DNA of 64,000 nt from Rhizobium cauense (GCF_019511525.1 NZ_JAEUAT010000009.1:124001-188000), one strand, 5' to 3'; counted from the first letter of the stretch, positions 7,596-16,590 are shown. Translations and numbers: made by a program. Notes: generated by a model not told the origin, from the letters alone.

Positions 7596-8570
7596 ATGAA
7601 GAGAATGCTCGCAGTCACGCTCGGCCTTTCGCTCGCGCTTCTTGCATCGACCGCCTTCGCAGGGCCGAAGATCGGTGTTGTGGTGAAGATCGGCGGTATC
7701 CCGTGGTTCAATGCCATGGAGGCTGGCATCAAGGAGCAGAGCAGCAAGCTCGGTGTGGAAGGCTTCATGGTCGGCCCAACCAGCGCCGATCCGGCTCTTC
7801 AGGTTCGCGCGATCGAAGACCTGATCGCTCAGAAAGTCGACTACATCGGTGTCGTACCGAACGACGCCAAGGTTCTGGAGCCCGTTCTCAAGAAGGCCCA
7901 GGAAGCCGGCATCAAGGTCATTACCCATGAATCGCCCAAGCAGGTCGGCGCTGATTGGGACTTTGAACTTGCTTCCGCCAAGGGCTTCGGCGAAGCGCAT
8001 GGCAAGCTTCTTGCGGAGAAAATGGGCGGCAAAGGCTCCTACGCGGTATTCGTCGGCTCCCTGACCGTACCGCTCCACAATGCTTGGGCGGACGCGGCGA
8101 TCGCCTATATCAAGGCCAATTATCCTGACATGAAGCTTGTTGGCGACCGCTACGGCGTGGCAGAAGATGTCGACAAGAGCCGCTCCACCGCACTCGACCT
8201 CATGGCTGCAAACGCCGACCTCACGGGTTTCCTGGCGTTCGGTTCGCAAGGGCCAATCGGCGCTGGCCGCGCCGTTGAAGAGCGCCGCAAGGACGGCAAG
8301 GTCTTCGTGATCGGACCGTTCTCACCGGGGCAGGGCGCCAAGCTCATCAAGTCGGGTGCACTCACCGGCGGCTTCATGTGGAATCCTAAGCAAGCGGGTG
8401 AGGTTTTTGTGACGCTCGCGGATCGCATCTCAAAGGGTCAAGTCCCCAAGGCTGGTGACGACATTGAAGGCCTTGGGAAGATCAATCCCGAAGGCAACAC
8501 GATCATCGTCGACCAACTGTTGACCATCAACAAGGAAAGCATCGACAAGCTGGTTGCCATGGGCCTCTGA
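7596..8570 (+). CDS. Sugar ABC transporter, periplasmic binding protein (CUT2 type)
   Basis: A 324-residue ribose/fructose-type binding protein. Residues 1-22 are a signal peptide (MKRMLAVTLGLSLALLASTAFA), followed by the two-lobed periplasmic-binding fold beginning PKIGVVVKIGGIPWFNAME. The ATG at 7596 is fixed by GGAGGAGA seven bases upstream; the frame extends to 7545 but without a signal. It should deliver a ketose to the two permeases encoded downstream. A strong intercistronic hairpin follows, commonly used to keep binding protein in excess of membrane components. Substrate is probably D-psicose (allulose) or a related ketose, judged from the epimerases in the same operon. Confidence 0.9.
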   Translation: MKRMLAVTLGLSLALLASTAFAGPKIGVVVKIGGIPWFNAMEAGIKEQSSKLGVEGFMVGPTSADPALQVRAIEDLIAQKVDYIGVVPNDAKVLEPVLKKAQEAGIKVITHESPKQVGADWDFELASAKGFGEAHGKLLAEKMGGKGSYAVFVGSLTVPLHNAWADAAIAYIKANYPDMKLVGDRYGVAEDVDKSRSTALDLMAANADLTGFLAFGSQGPIGAGRAVEERRKDGKVFVIGPFSPGQGAKLIKSGALTGGFMWNPKQAGEVFVTLADRISKGQVPKAGDDIEGLGKINPEGNTIIVDQLLTINKESIDKLVAMGL

Positions 8571-8592
8571 TCCTCCCCAAGCCCAGGCGTGG

Positions 8593-8618
8593 GTCGCGGG
8601 GAGCCAGCTCCTCGCGAC
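8593..8618 (+). repeat. Intercistronic hairpin after the binding-protein gene
   Basis: GTCGCGGGGAGC (8593-8604) pairs with GCTCCTCGCGAC (8607-8618) over a two-base gap, 12 pairs with one G-U. No U-run follows, so it is better read as an mRNA stabiliser or partial attenuator than as a terminator. Confidence 0.6.
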
Positions 8619-8684
8619 CTCCAATCTCAATCTGCCGGCACCTGCGCACCCCGCCAACCGGGCGGCTGATCAGGGAGATATGCT

Positions 8685-10175
8685 ATGAGCGCTCGACCGC
8701 TCCTTTCACTCAACAATATCAAGGTTACGTTTGGCGGCGTGCGGGCCCTCAAGGGCGTGTCGTTCGAGGTCAACCCCGGCGAGGTACATTGCCTTGCGGG
8801 CGAAAATGGCTGTGGCAAGAGCACGCTGATCAAGGTCATTACCGGCGTCTACAAACCGCAGGAGGGTGCCGAGTTCCTCTTCGACGGCCAGCCGATCAGT
8901 GCAATGACACCGACGTTAGCGCAGTCGCTTGGTATTCAGGTCATCTGGCAAGACCTGGCGCTTTTTTCCGAGATGACTGTCGCCGAAAACATCGGGTTCC
9001 AATACGCGGTCAACGGAAAGTACGGCCTCATCGACAAGCGCAAGATCGAAGACGCGGCTGAAAAGGCGCTTGCGCGACTTGGTGTCAGCATCGATATCAA
9101 TAAACCGCTCAAGGAACTGCCGATCGCGCAACGTCAGATTGTCGCTATCGCTCGCGCACTGGTCGGCGAAGCTCGCCTGGTCTTCATGGATGAGCCAACT
9201 GCATCGCTGACACAGTCCGAGACCGACTATCTCATCGACATCGTTCGAAATCTCTCCGCATCTGGTGTTGCCGTCGTCTTCGTTTCGCACCGTCTCGCGG
9301 AAGTACTCGAGATTTCCGATCGTATGACCGTTCTTCGCGATGGCGCACTCGTCGGCGTTTATCCGGTAGAGGGAATGACCCAGTCCCGGGTCACGGAACT
9401 CATGACGGGGCGGAACTTCGATAGCTCCGTGATCGCGACAGACCATGATGATGCAAGCGTCGTTCTCTCGGTTCGCGGACTAACGCGTGCGCGAGAGTTC
9501 GATAACATTACTTTCGACCTCCGACGCGGTGAGACCCTCGGAATTACTGGTCTGCTCGGCGCTGGCCGCACCGAGCTTGCACTGACGATTTTCGGAATGC
9601 ATCGCCCCCAAGCGGGTGAAATCTCGATCGAGGGCAAACGCGTCAGCTTCGGCTCTAACCGTGACGCCATTCGTGCCGGCGTTGCCTATCTTTCCGAAGA
9701 TCGCTTGTCGCTTGGCCTGAACCAGCCGCAATCAATTGCCGACAACCTTGTCATGGCATCGCTCGATAAGCTCCTGTCTCGAGGGATGATTTCGCCGGCC
9801 AGGAAGGCGAGCGTCGTTGATCATTGGATCAAGGCGCTCGGTGTCAAGATTGGCACGCCGGATGACCCCATCCGGACACTGTCGGGCGGCAACCAGCAGC
9901 GTGTCGCGATCGCGAAGTGGCTGGCCATTGGTCCCAAGATTCTGATCCTCGACGCCCCGACCGTCGGAGTCGATGTCGGCGCTCGTGCCGGCATCTTCGA
10001 GATCGTGCGAAAGCTGGCGGCACAGGGGCTGGCGATTATTCTGATCTCCGACGAGCCGCCCGAAGTCTACTTCAATGCCGACCGCATCATCCACATGGTG
10101 GAAGGCAAAATCCACGCGACCTACGACCCTCGAAACGTCTCGCTCGCCGAACTGGAGGCCGCCGTCTATGCGTAG
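8685..10175 (+). CDS. Sugar ABC transporter, duplicated ATPase (RbsA-like)
   Basis: A 496-residue protein with two ABC ATPase domains, as in RbsA/MglA/XylG. The first (about residues 5-245) has Walker A GENGCGKST and Walker B LVFMDEPTA. The second (about 255-496) has the degenerate Walker A GLLGAGRTE that is normal for the second half of CUT2 ATPases, the signature LSGGNQQ and Walker B ILILDAPT; the usual Glu after the Walker B Asp is Ala here. GGGAGA precedes the ATG. Its last eight bases overlap the first permease gene, indicating coupled translation. Confidence 0.94.
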   Translation: MSARPLLSLNNIKVTFGGVRALKGVSFEVNPGEVHCLAGENGCGKSTLIKVITGVYKPQEGAEFLFDGQPISAMTPTLAQSLGIQVIWQDLALFSEMTVAENIGFQYAVNGKYGLIDKRKIEDAAEKALARLGVSIDINKPLKELPIAQRQIVAIARALVGEARLVFMDEPTASLTQSETDYLIDIVRNLSASGVAVVFVSHRLAEVLEISDRMTVLRDGALVGVYPVEGMTQSRVTELMTGRNFDSSVIATDHDDASVVLSVRGLTRAREFDNITFDLRRGETLGITGLLGAGRTELALTIFGMHRPQAGEISIEGKRVSFGSNRDAIRAGVAYLSEDRLSLGLNQPQSIADNLVMASLDKLLSRGMISPARKASVVDHWIKALGVKIGTPDDPIRTLSGGNQQRVAIAKWLAIGPKILILDAPTVGVDVGARAGIFEIVRKLAAQGLAIILISDEPPEVYFNADRIIHMVEGKIHATYDPRNVSLAELEAAVYA

Positions 10176-11184
10176 ATTGATACTGGGACATACGACAGAG
10201 TTCACGCTTCTGGCAGTCATGACCGTTCTTTGCATCGTTCTGTCTTTTCAAACGGATCGGTTTCTCACCGTGTCAAACGCGTTTGATGTCCTGAACGTCT
10301 CTGCTGTCAACATCATCTTCGCCGTAGGACTGCTCGTGGTCCTGATTTCAGGCGGGATCGACATTTCCTTCGCCGTCGCCGCGTCCGTCGTCCAATACGT
10401 GACTGCGCTTGCACTCGGCGCGTTGGGCGGCGGGAACTGGGCTGAAGGTTTCATCCTCGCAGGCGCTGTCGGGATCGGCCTTGGTTTGATCAACGCGGCA
10501 TTGGTCTATCGGCTGCACATCATCTCGATTGTTGCGACTATCTCGACCTTCAACATTTTCTTTGGGCTGCTGATGTTCTTCACCAAGGGGGTGTCGATAT
10601 ACGACCTGCCTGAGTGGCTGACGACGCGAGTTGTTTTCTACGAGCGCGAGATGGCCGACGGGTCATGGGTGGAACTTACTCTGCCGGTCGTCGTCATGAT
10701 CCTCTGCTGCGTGGCAACCTGGTTCATGATTTCACGCACGACGATCGGCCGCCAACTCTACGCGTTTGGCGACAATCCTGAGGGCGCGCGCCGCTTCGGC
10801 ATCAACATCGGTGCCATGCACTACATCTCGTTTGGCTGGCTTGGCCTTATGGCGGGTATCGCCGGACTGATGCAGGCTCACTACGCCGAAGAAGTCGTTC
10901 CGAACGCCCTATACGGTCGTGAACTCGACGTACTTGCCGCGACGGTTCTCGGCGGGGCTCGGCTCGGGGGTGGCAAGGGCTCGGTTATCGGCTGCGTCTT
11001 GGGTGTCCTGATGGTTTCCATCACCCAGAACGGCCTGAACCTGATGGGTGTCTCACCATTCGCATTCAAGATGATCGTCGGTGCTATCATCCTCATCGCC
11101 ATCACGCTCTCATCTGCACGTATCGACAAGCTTCTGCCGTTCCTTGCCAAGGGCGGCCCGAGAAGGGGGAGCACGCACTCATGA
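10168..11184 (+). CDS. Sugar ABC transporter permease (RbsC-like), first
   Basis: A 338-residue membrane protein of the ribose/xylose/AraH permease family with about eight to ten hydrophobic segments and the conserved loop ISGGIDISFA near residue 60. The ATG at 10168 overlaps the ATPase stop by eight bases and starts just before the first membrane segment (FTLLAVMTVLCIVLS); upstream codons in the same frame belong to the ATPase gene. Together with the next gene it would form a heterodimeric channel, in contrast to systems with one permease used twice. Confidence 0.92.
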   Translation: MRRLILGHTTEFTLLAVMTVLCIVLSFQTDRFLTVSNAFDVLNVSAVNIIFAVGLLVVLISGGIDISFAVAASVVQYVTALALGALGGGNWAEGFILAGAVGIGLGLINAALVYRLHIISIVATISTFNIFFGLLMFFTKGVSIYDLPEWLTTRVVFYEREMADGSWVELTLPVVVMILCCVATWFMISRTTIGRQLYAFGDNPEGARRFGINIGAMHYISFGWLGLMAGIAGLMQAHYAEEVVPNALYGRELDVLAATVLGGARLGGGKGSVIGCVLGVLMVSITQNGLNLMGVSPFAFKMIVGAIILIAITLSSARIDKLLPFLAKGGPRRGSTHS

Positions 11185-12176
11185 AGGCCATAGCTCAAAG
11201 GTTCAATGCCACCTTCGGCGCAGATATGACGGGCCCGGCAATCGCCTTCCTGGCCGTCATGGTCATCTTTGGTCTCGCTGCGAACAACTTTATCTCCGCT
11301 GCAACGTTTGGTTCCGTCGCATTCCAGCTTCCCGAACTAGGCCTCCTTACGCTTGCAATGCTGCTTCCCCTTTTGACTGGAGGCATCAACCTCTCGGTCA
11401 CTTTCACCGCGAATCTGTCGGGGCTTGCGGCGGCTTGGGTGATGCAGTCGTATGGCGGGGTCGATGCGCCACCGTCCGCCTTCCTGCTCGGTGTTGCCGC
11501 AGCGCTTGCCACCGGTGGCGCAGCGGGCTTGATGACTGGAGCCGCGATCGCCTACACCCGCGCCCACCCGATCCTCGTGACGCTGTCGATGATGATCTTC
11601 CTGCGTGGCCTGGGCGAGTTTTTGACACGCGGTGGTGACGTTTCGGGCTTCCCGAGCTTCATCGCTCCGATCGGGCATGGGCAGATATTCGGTCTGCCGA
11701 TCCCGCTTCTGATCTTCATCGTTTGCGTTGGCCTATGGCAGCTGTTGCTGACAAGATTCAAGCTGGGCTTTGGGCTCCTGATGATCGGTTCAAACATAGA
11801 GGCAGCCCAGTACTCCGGCCTCAACACGCGCCGCATCCTGGTCCTCGTCTACACGCTGTCTGGAGTGATGTGCGCAGTCGCTGGCGTGATCATGCTCGCT
11901 CGGTTCAACTCGGTCCGTGTCGGCCACGGCGAGTCCTACCTTCTGATTACGGTATTGGCCGCATTCCTTGGCGGGATCAATCCCTTCGGCGGGTTCGGAC
12001 GAGTGCTTCCGATCTTTGTTGCCTTGATCGTGCTCCAGCTCCTGTCGTCGGGACTGAACCTGATGGGAGCAAATCAACATCTCGCAACGGCGCTATGGGG
12101 CGTTCTGATGATCGTCGTCATGGCCGCACGAACCATTGTTTCGGTCTACATGGCCTCACATAAAAAGAAGGGATGA
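11181..12176 (+). CDS. Sugar ABC transporter permease (RbsC-like), second
   Basis: A 331-residue permease of the same family, with the family loop as LLTGGINLSVTFTANLSG near residues 60-75 and a C-terminal GINPFGGFGR segment. Its ATG overlaps the stop of the first permease by four bases (ATGA). The two permeases are diverged paralogues, which fits a heterodimeric translocator. The last membrane helix is followed by a short basic tail (SHKKKG). Confidence 0.92.
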   Translation: MKAIAQRFNATFGADMTGPAIAFLAVMVIFGLAANNFISAATFGSVAFQLPELGLLTLAMLLPLLTGGINLSVTFTANLSGLAAAWVMQSYGGVDAPPSAFLLGVAAALATGGAAGLMTGAAIAYTRAHPILVTLSMMIFLRGLGEFLTRGGDVSGFPSFIAPIGHGQIFGLPIPLLIFIVCVGLWQLLLTRFKLGFGLLMIGSNIEAAQYSGLNTRRILVLVYTLSGVMCAVAGVIMLARFNSVRVGHGESYLLITVLAAFLGGINPFGGFGRVLPIFVALIVLQLLSSGLNLMGANQHLATALWGVLMIVVMAARTIVSVYMASHKKKG

Positions 12177-12179
12177 ACC

Positions 12180-13040
12180 GTGCAGGGTTTTGGGATTCAC
12201 GCAAGCATGTGGACAATGAGCTGGGACCGCGGAGGTGCCGAGCGGGCAATTGCCGGTGCAAGGAAGTACCAGCTGGGCTTCATCGAAATCCCGTTGCTCG
12301 ACGCGCCCTCGGTTGACGCCGGGCACACCCGCTCGCTTCTTGAGAAGAACAATATCCGGGCTGCCTGCTCACTTGTGCTTCCCGAAGAGGCGTGGGCGTC
12401 ACGACGACCCGACGCAGCGGTCCGCCACCTCGAGACTGCAATTGACAAGGCGGCCGAAATGGGCGCTGAGGCTCTGACCGGTGTTACGTTCGGCGGTACG
12501 AATGAACGATCTGGCTCACTGCCTACGCAGGGCGAGTACGATAACTTGACCCGTGCACTTCAGACGGCGGCGCGACATGCAAAATCCAAGGGCATTCAGC
12601 TCGGGATCGAAGCGGTGAACCGATACGAAAACCATCTCATCAATACCGCGGAGCAGGCCGTGGCGCTGGTCGAGCGGATCGGAATGGACAACGTGTTCGT
12701 GCATCTCGACACATTTCATATGAACATGGAGGAAAAGGGAGCTGCCAATGGCATCCTCGCCGCTCGTGAGCACCTCCGTTACATGCACATGTCCGAAAGC
12801 GATCGTGGGGCGCCGGGTGCGGGTAACGTGCCGTGGGATTCCATCTTCGTTGCCCTTTCGGCAATCGCCTTCAAAGGCGCACTCGTCCTCGAAAGCTTTG
12901 TGAGCATGCCGAAAGAGATGGCCGGCGACATCTCGACATGGCGTCCGGTGGCCCGCGACGAAGAGGAAGTCATGGGAAGCGGTCTTTCGTTCCTGCGTGG
13001 TAAGGCCGCGCAATACGGAATGCGGGAAATGGGCGCGTAG
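12180..13040 (+). CDS. Sugar isomerase/epimerase of the ketose 3-epimerase (TIM-barrel) family
   Basis: A 286-residue AP-endonuclease-2-type TIM barrel. The four metal/catalytic residues of ketose 3-epimerases can be placed at E144 (IEAVNRYENH), D177 (HLDTFHMNMEE), H203 (MHMSES) and E238 (LVLESF). It resembles D-tagatose/D-psicose 3-epimerases but is a distant paralogue of the gene at 13842, so it may act on a different ketose or on a phosphorylated sugar. It starts with GTG three bases behind the permease stop, with AGAAGGGA just upstream. A role in converting the imported sugar is inferred from the operon. Confidence 0.85.
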   Translation: MQGFGIHASMWTMSWDRGGAERAIAGARKYQLGFIEIPLLDAPSVDAGHTRSLLEKNNIRAACSLVLPEEAWASRRPDAAVRHLETAIDKAAEMGAEALTGVTFGGTNERSGSLPTQGEYDNLTRALQTAARHAKSKGIQLGIEAVNRYENHLINTAEQAVALVERIGMDNVFVHLDTFHMNMEEKGAANGILAAREHLRYMHMSESDRGAPGAGNVPWDSIFVALSAIAFKGALVLESFVSMPKEMAGDISTWRPVARDEEEVMGSGLSFLRGKAAQYGMREMGA

Positions 13041-13069
13041 GCATCAGGCTGATGGAAGGGAGGAATTCC

Positions 13070-13714
13070 TTGAGTAGGATCGACGAAAACGCGAGCGAGA
13101 TCGCGAGGGTCGCTGCTGAGCGCCTCTCACAAAATGGCGGCAAGCGGGTCCTGATTGCGATCGCCGGTGCTCCAGGATCCGGAAAATCAACGCTGGCCGA
13201 AAAAGTCGTGCATGGCCTTTCAGGCGATCGCATCAATGCCGCGCTGCTCCCAATGGACGGTTATCACTACGATGACATCGTCTTGGAGCAGATGGGCCGG
13301 CGGCCGTTCAAAGGGGCGATCGATACGTTCGACGCACACGGATTCCGTCGCATGCTGGAGAGGCTCAAGGCCAACCAAGACGATGTCGTTGCCGTTCCGG
13401 TCTTCGACCGTTCGATCGAGATCGCCCGTGCCGGCGGCAGTTTGATCCCGCAGTCAACAGACGTTGTCGTCTGCGAAGGCAATTACCTGCTCTCGCTCCA
13501 ACCGCCGTGGGACAGGCTCAAGCCAATATTCGACTTCACCGTCTTCGTGGATGTCAGCGAGGATAATCTGCGGAAGCGGCTTCAAGATCGCTGGCGGACC
13601 TACGGCCTCGATCCAAAGGAAATCAATCGCAAGGTCGAAGAGAACGATCTGCCAAATGGCCTTGCTATCAGATTGGGCAGTGCCGAGCCCGATCGACGCA
13701 TCGATAACAACTAA
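13070..13714 (+). CDS. P-loop sugar kinase of the uridine/pantothenate-kinase fold (FrcK-like)
   Basis: About 214 residues with a P-loop GAPGSGKST near the N-terminus, the DGYHYDD lid region and DRSIEIARAG segment of the PRK/uridine-kinase group. Proteins of this type accompany fructose-type ABC operons in rhizobia (FrcK in Sinorhizobium meliloti is the model I have in mind), so a role in phosphorylating the imported ketose is plausible but unproven. The start is ambiguous: an ATG at 13052 has a poor ribosome site, whereas a TTG at 13070 follows GGGAGG by six bases and is preferred here. The product is otherwise intact. Confidence 0.82.
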   Translation: MSRIDENASEIARVAAERLSQNGGKRVLIAIAGAPGSGKSTLAEKVVHGLSGDRINAALLPMDGYHYDDIVLEQMGRRPFKGAIDTFDAHGFRRMLERLKANQDDVVAVPVFDRSIEIARAGGSLIPQSTDVVVCEGNYLLSLQPPWDRLKPIFDFTVFVDVSEDNLRKRLQDRWRTYGLDPKEINRKVEENDLPNGLAIRLGSAEPDRRIDNN

Positions 13715-13841
13715 TTCGCTATCGCGGACCGAAGGACCTTCGGTTCGCCGCTCTCGGCTCCAGGTGCTGACACCGTCTTCGACGGTGCCTTTGGCCTGCC
13801 AGTCATCAACAAACGATAGCTGAAACCTCAAGGAGGCTCAT
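13715..13841 (+). other. Intercistronic segment with two hairpins before the psicose epimerase gene
   Basis: ACCGAAGG and CCTTCGGT face each other around 13727-13743, and CACCGTC (13771-13777) pairs with GACGGTG (13781-13787) over TTC, followed by CCTTT. They may tune expression of the last gene of the operon; neither has a full terminator U-run. Confidence 0.4.
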
Positions 13842-14711
13842 ATGAAACACGGTATCTACTACTCCTACTGGGAGCATGAATGGAGCGCGAAATTTGGCCC
13901 CTACGTGGAAAAGGTGGCGAAGCTCGGGTTCGACGTTATCGAAGTCGCCGCGCATCATATCAACGAGTACAGTGACGCCGACCTCGCCGCAATCAAGCAG
14001 AGTGCGAGAGACAACGGCATCATTTTGACTGCCGGGATCGGTCCTTCCAAGACGAAGAACCTGTCATCGCCCGACATGGAAATTCGAAAGGCCGGCAAGG
14101 CCTTCTTCGAACAAACGCTCACAAACGTTTCCAGGCTCGATATCAAATCCATTGGCGGTGCACTCCATTCGTACTGGCCGGTCGACTATACGCAACCGGT
14201 CGACAAGGTCGGCGACCGGGCCCGTGGAGTCGAAGGCATTCACGGGATCGCGGATTTCGCCAATGATCTGGGGATCAACCTTTGTATCGAGGTTCTCAAT
14301 CGTTTCGAGAACCACGTGTTGAACACGGCCGCCGAAGGGGTTGCTTTCGTGAAGGACGTTGGCAAGTCCAACGTCAAGGTGATGCTCGACACCTTCCATA
14401 TGAACATAGAGGAAGATAGCTTCGGCGATGCCATCCGCACCGCTGGCCCTTTGCTGGGTCATTTCCACACTGGAGAAAGCAACCGCCGCGTGCCTGGGAA
14501 GGGTAGAATACCGTGGCACGAAATCGGCCTCGCACTTCGTGAGATCAATTACACCGGTGCTGTTGTAATGGAGCCGTTTGTGAAGACTGGTGGCACGATC
14601 GGGTCCGACATTCGCGTATGGCGTGATCTAACCAACGGAGCAGACGAGGCCAAGATGGACGAAGATGCCCGGAATTCGCTTGCGTTTTCCAGGTTTGTGC
14701 TCGGAGGTTGA
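13842..14711 (+). CDS. dpe: D-psicose (allulose) 3-epimerase
   Basis: A 289-residue enzyme converting D-fructose and D-psicose by C3 epimerisation. It matches the Agrobacterium tumefaciens enzyme as I remember it almost throughout, and E150, D183, H209 and E244, the Mn2+-binding and catalytic residues of that enzyme, fall at exactly the same numbers here. The ATG follows AAGGAGG by six bases. As last gene of the LacI-controlled ABC operon it would feed imported D-psicose into fructose metabolism. The identification is one of the most secure in the window; the comparison is from memory, not from an alignment. Confidence 0.95.
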   Translation: MKHGIYYSYWEHEWSAKFGPYVEKVAKLGFDVIEVAAHHINEYSDADLAAIKQSARDNGIILTAGIGPSKTKNLSSPDMEIRKAGKAFFEQTLTNVSRLDIKSIGGALHSYWPVDYTQPVDKVGDRARGVEGIHGIADFANDLGINLCIEVLNRFENHVLNTAAEGVAFVKDVGKSNVKVMLDTFHMNIEEDSFGDAIRTAGPLLGHFHTGESNRRVPGKGRIPWHEIGLALREINYTGAVVMEPFVKTGGTIGSDIRVWRDLTNGADEAKMDEDARNSLAFSRFVLGG

Positions 14712-14862
14712 TCGCGACCGCCAAAGGGCAGGGCGGGCAGCGCGCCGTCATGTTCACGGCGTCCGGAGGGTGCAGTGGGAGATCGTCCTGCCTTATGCGC
14801 CAGGATCCGCAGGAAGTACGCACTCGACACCCAAGCAGGTTTCGGCAGGCACCGTCAGCAAG

Positions 14863-15140
14863 GTGGAACTGCGCGATCCGCGCGGCCATAGCATTGTCGT
14901 CATCGAGGACGAGCCGTTGATCGGCATCGGCATGGTGGCCGCGCTCGAAGACGCCGGCGCCGAAGTCCCTGGCCCGTGGTGTCGATTGAGGATGCATGCA
15001 GTTTGATGAAGACCGTTTTATTTCAATGCCGCTCTCGGGGACGCCAATATCTTCGGACATCCGGTCGACGAGATCGCGACGGCCCTATTCGATCGGAATG
15101 TACCCTTCTCGTTTGCGACTGGTTACGACAGTGTCGCCTG
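14863..15140 (+). pseudogene. Decayed single-domain response regulator
   Basis: Receiver-domain remains can be read across shifting frames. IVVIEDEPLIGIGMVAALED at about 14890-14955 is the acidic-pocket start; a second frame gives SIEDACSLMK near 14979-15010; a third gives AALGDANIFGHPVDEIATALFD and NVPFSFATGYD near 15030-15130. At least two frameshifts separate these blocks, and the C-terminal lysine region is unrecognisable. The family resembles the stand-alone regulators paired with HWE kinases. No intact frame remains. The rest of the 14712-15211 interval holds nothing else I can recognise. Confidence 0.65.
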
Positions 15141-15211
15141 GCACGTCCAAGAGATAGAGACCGCTTCCTGGCTGTCACGCACATGAACATCGTTAGAACC
15201 CTCTGGTTCGA

Positions 15212-15565
15212 TTACTTCAGCGGATCGTGCCCCCAGTTCATGAGCGAGTAACGCCATGCGGAGTGCTTCTTGTCTCCCTCCGGCCCGCCCTGCGCCAGGT
15301 GACGATGAACATAGCCGACGACCTTCCGCATATGCTCGTAGTCGTTGTTCGTGAGGTCGGCCCTCTTTTTTTGCCTGATCTCAACGATCCTGCGACCCGA
15401 ATGATGTCCGATCGTCTCACGAGAGTCTCCTTCCGGCCAGCCGTTGTCGCGACTTTCCTTCGTTTGAAGCCACTTTTCGAGGGTCGCGGGGGCCATGTTT
15501 ACCGCATCGCGAAAATCCTTCCAGACTTGTTCGTGGTCGAGTTCACGCTTTCTCTTTACTGGCAT
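15212..15565 (-). CDS. DUF3140 family protein
   Basis: A 117-residue hydrophilic protein matching the DUF3140 pattern (HEQVWKDFRDAVNMAPATLEKWL, then GHHSGRRIVEI and HMRKVVGYVHRHLAQ). Members are widespread in rhizobia and actinobacteria and often found beside stress genes; a DNA-related role has been suggested but no function is established. The start at 15565 follows GGAGAA; a longer frame to 15778 would overlap the upstream gene. It lies 64 bases behind the PfpI-like gene on the same strand, probably one operon. Confidence 0.8.
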   Translation of the reverse strand: MPVKRKRELDHEQVWKDFRDAVNMAPATLEKWLQTKESRDNGWPEGDSRETIGHHSGRRIVEIRQKKRADLTNNDYEHMRKVVGYVHRHLAQGGPEGDKKHSAWRYSLMNWGHDPLK

Positions 15566-15629
15566 CGATTTCTCCAACTTCAGGTGCCGGAAGCCGCGCG
15601 GTGCGCCGTGCGTGCCCGGCCGCATTGCG

Positions 15630-16199
15630 TCAGGCGCTGCTGGCCTGTCGCGAATGCGTCCCTTCGGCAAACTCCTCGACGATCTTAGCGCAGAAGGCGG
15701 GGAGATCCGTTGGATTGCGACTTGTGACCAGGCCGTTGTCGGTAACGACCTCCTGGTCCACCCATGTGCCCCCCGCATTTCGAATGTCTGTCGAAACAGT
15801 GGGATATGATGTCAATGTGCGGCCCTTGACGACGTCAGCCTCTACAAGAAGCCATGGGCCGTGGCAGATAACGCCGACTGGCTTTTCCTGAACGAAGAAA
15901 TCGCCGACGAATGAGACGATCTTTCCGTCGCCGCGCAGCTTATCGGCTCCGACGCTGCCACCGGGGATGATCAGACCGTCGAAGTCCGACGCCGATACAT
16001 CTTCGACGCTCTTGTCGACGGTAAATGTGGATCCCGGATCGAGATCGTGATTTACAGCCTGAGCCTCACCGGTCGCTAGGCCAACGACTACCACGGTCGC
16101 GCCGGCATCCTCCACTGCCTTCTTCGGTTGCACGAATTCGGGCTCTTCCGTGCCGCGCGGCGCGATGAGGATTGCTATCGTCTTACCTTGCAAGGTCAT
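15630..16199 (-). CDS. PfpI/DJ-1-type class I glutamine-amidotransferase-like protein
   Basis: A 189-residue protein of the DJ-1/PfpI superfamily. The nucleophile elbow is C112 with H113 (GVICHGPW) and the N-terminal acidic residue lies in GTEEPEF (about residues 17-22). Members act as general stress proteins; protease, deglycase and chaperone activities have been claimed and remain debated. GAGAGAAAG precedes the ATG. An EcfG-type motif on this strand at 16484-16508 points at the gene from about 285 bases away, which is far but unobstructed. Confidence 0.88.
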   Translation of the reverse strand: MTLQGKTIAILIAPRGTEEPEFVQPKKAVEDAGATVVVVGLATGEAQAVNHDLDPGSTFTVDKSVEDVSASDFDGLIIPGGSVGADKLRGDGKIVSFVGDFFVQEKPVGVICHGPWLLVEADVVKGRTLTSYPTVSTDIRNAGGTWVDQEVVTDNGLVTSRNPTDLPAFCAKIVEEFAEGTHSRQASSA

Positions 16200-16483
16200 G
16201 TTCTTTCTCTCGTTTTCGTTTTGACGAATTCAAACAAGCCGTGACTTGTTCACTCCGCCGCCATCTCAAGGCGGTTGAAGTGCAACGCGGGTGCTGGCGG
16301 CCCATGCCTTCAGGTGTGCGTTGTCTCCACTGCCGCCGAGGGGCCATGCCTAGCGGCGAATTGACCCCTGACTTGTCGGCGGCAGACTGGGCGAATGGGG
16401 ATGAGGCACAAAAAAGAGCGAGGCCTGCAACGGCGAGGTCTTGTTCATGGGGGATGTGGCTCCGATTAGCGGTTGCAGAACCA

Positions 16484-16508
16484 AACCGTCGAGACGTGCA
16501 ATTGTTCC
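16484..16508 (-). promoter_or_regulatory. EcfG/RpoE2-type promoter motif facing the PfpI-like gene
   Basis: GGAAC-16-GGTT on the minus strand. It forms a divergent pair with the motif at 16541. The distance to the PfpI ATG (about 285 bases) leaves room for a long leader. Confidence 0.45.
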
Positions 16509-16540
16509 TCCGGGCGCGCGCGAACTTGGCGTGACGAAAT

Positions 16541-16565
16541 GGAACTCTCGCTCATTCAAAGTGTT
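16541..16565 (+). promoter_or_regulatory. EcfG/RpoE2-type promoter motif of the DUF2934 gene
   Basis: GGAAC-16-TGTT, ending 25 bases before the DUF2934 ATG, which is the expected position for a short 5' leader carrying the GGAGGA ribosome site. Confidence 0.65.
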
Positions 16566-16590
16566 CAACCTTCATGTCGGAGGAAGTGCC

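Noticed and set aside
16420..16445. Possible terminator with T6 on the minus strand near 16410-16420
   Set aside because: A T-run is present but no stable stem can be formed just before it.
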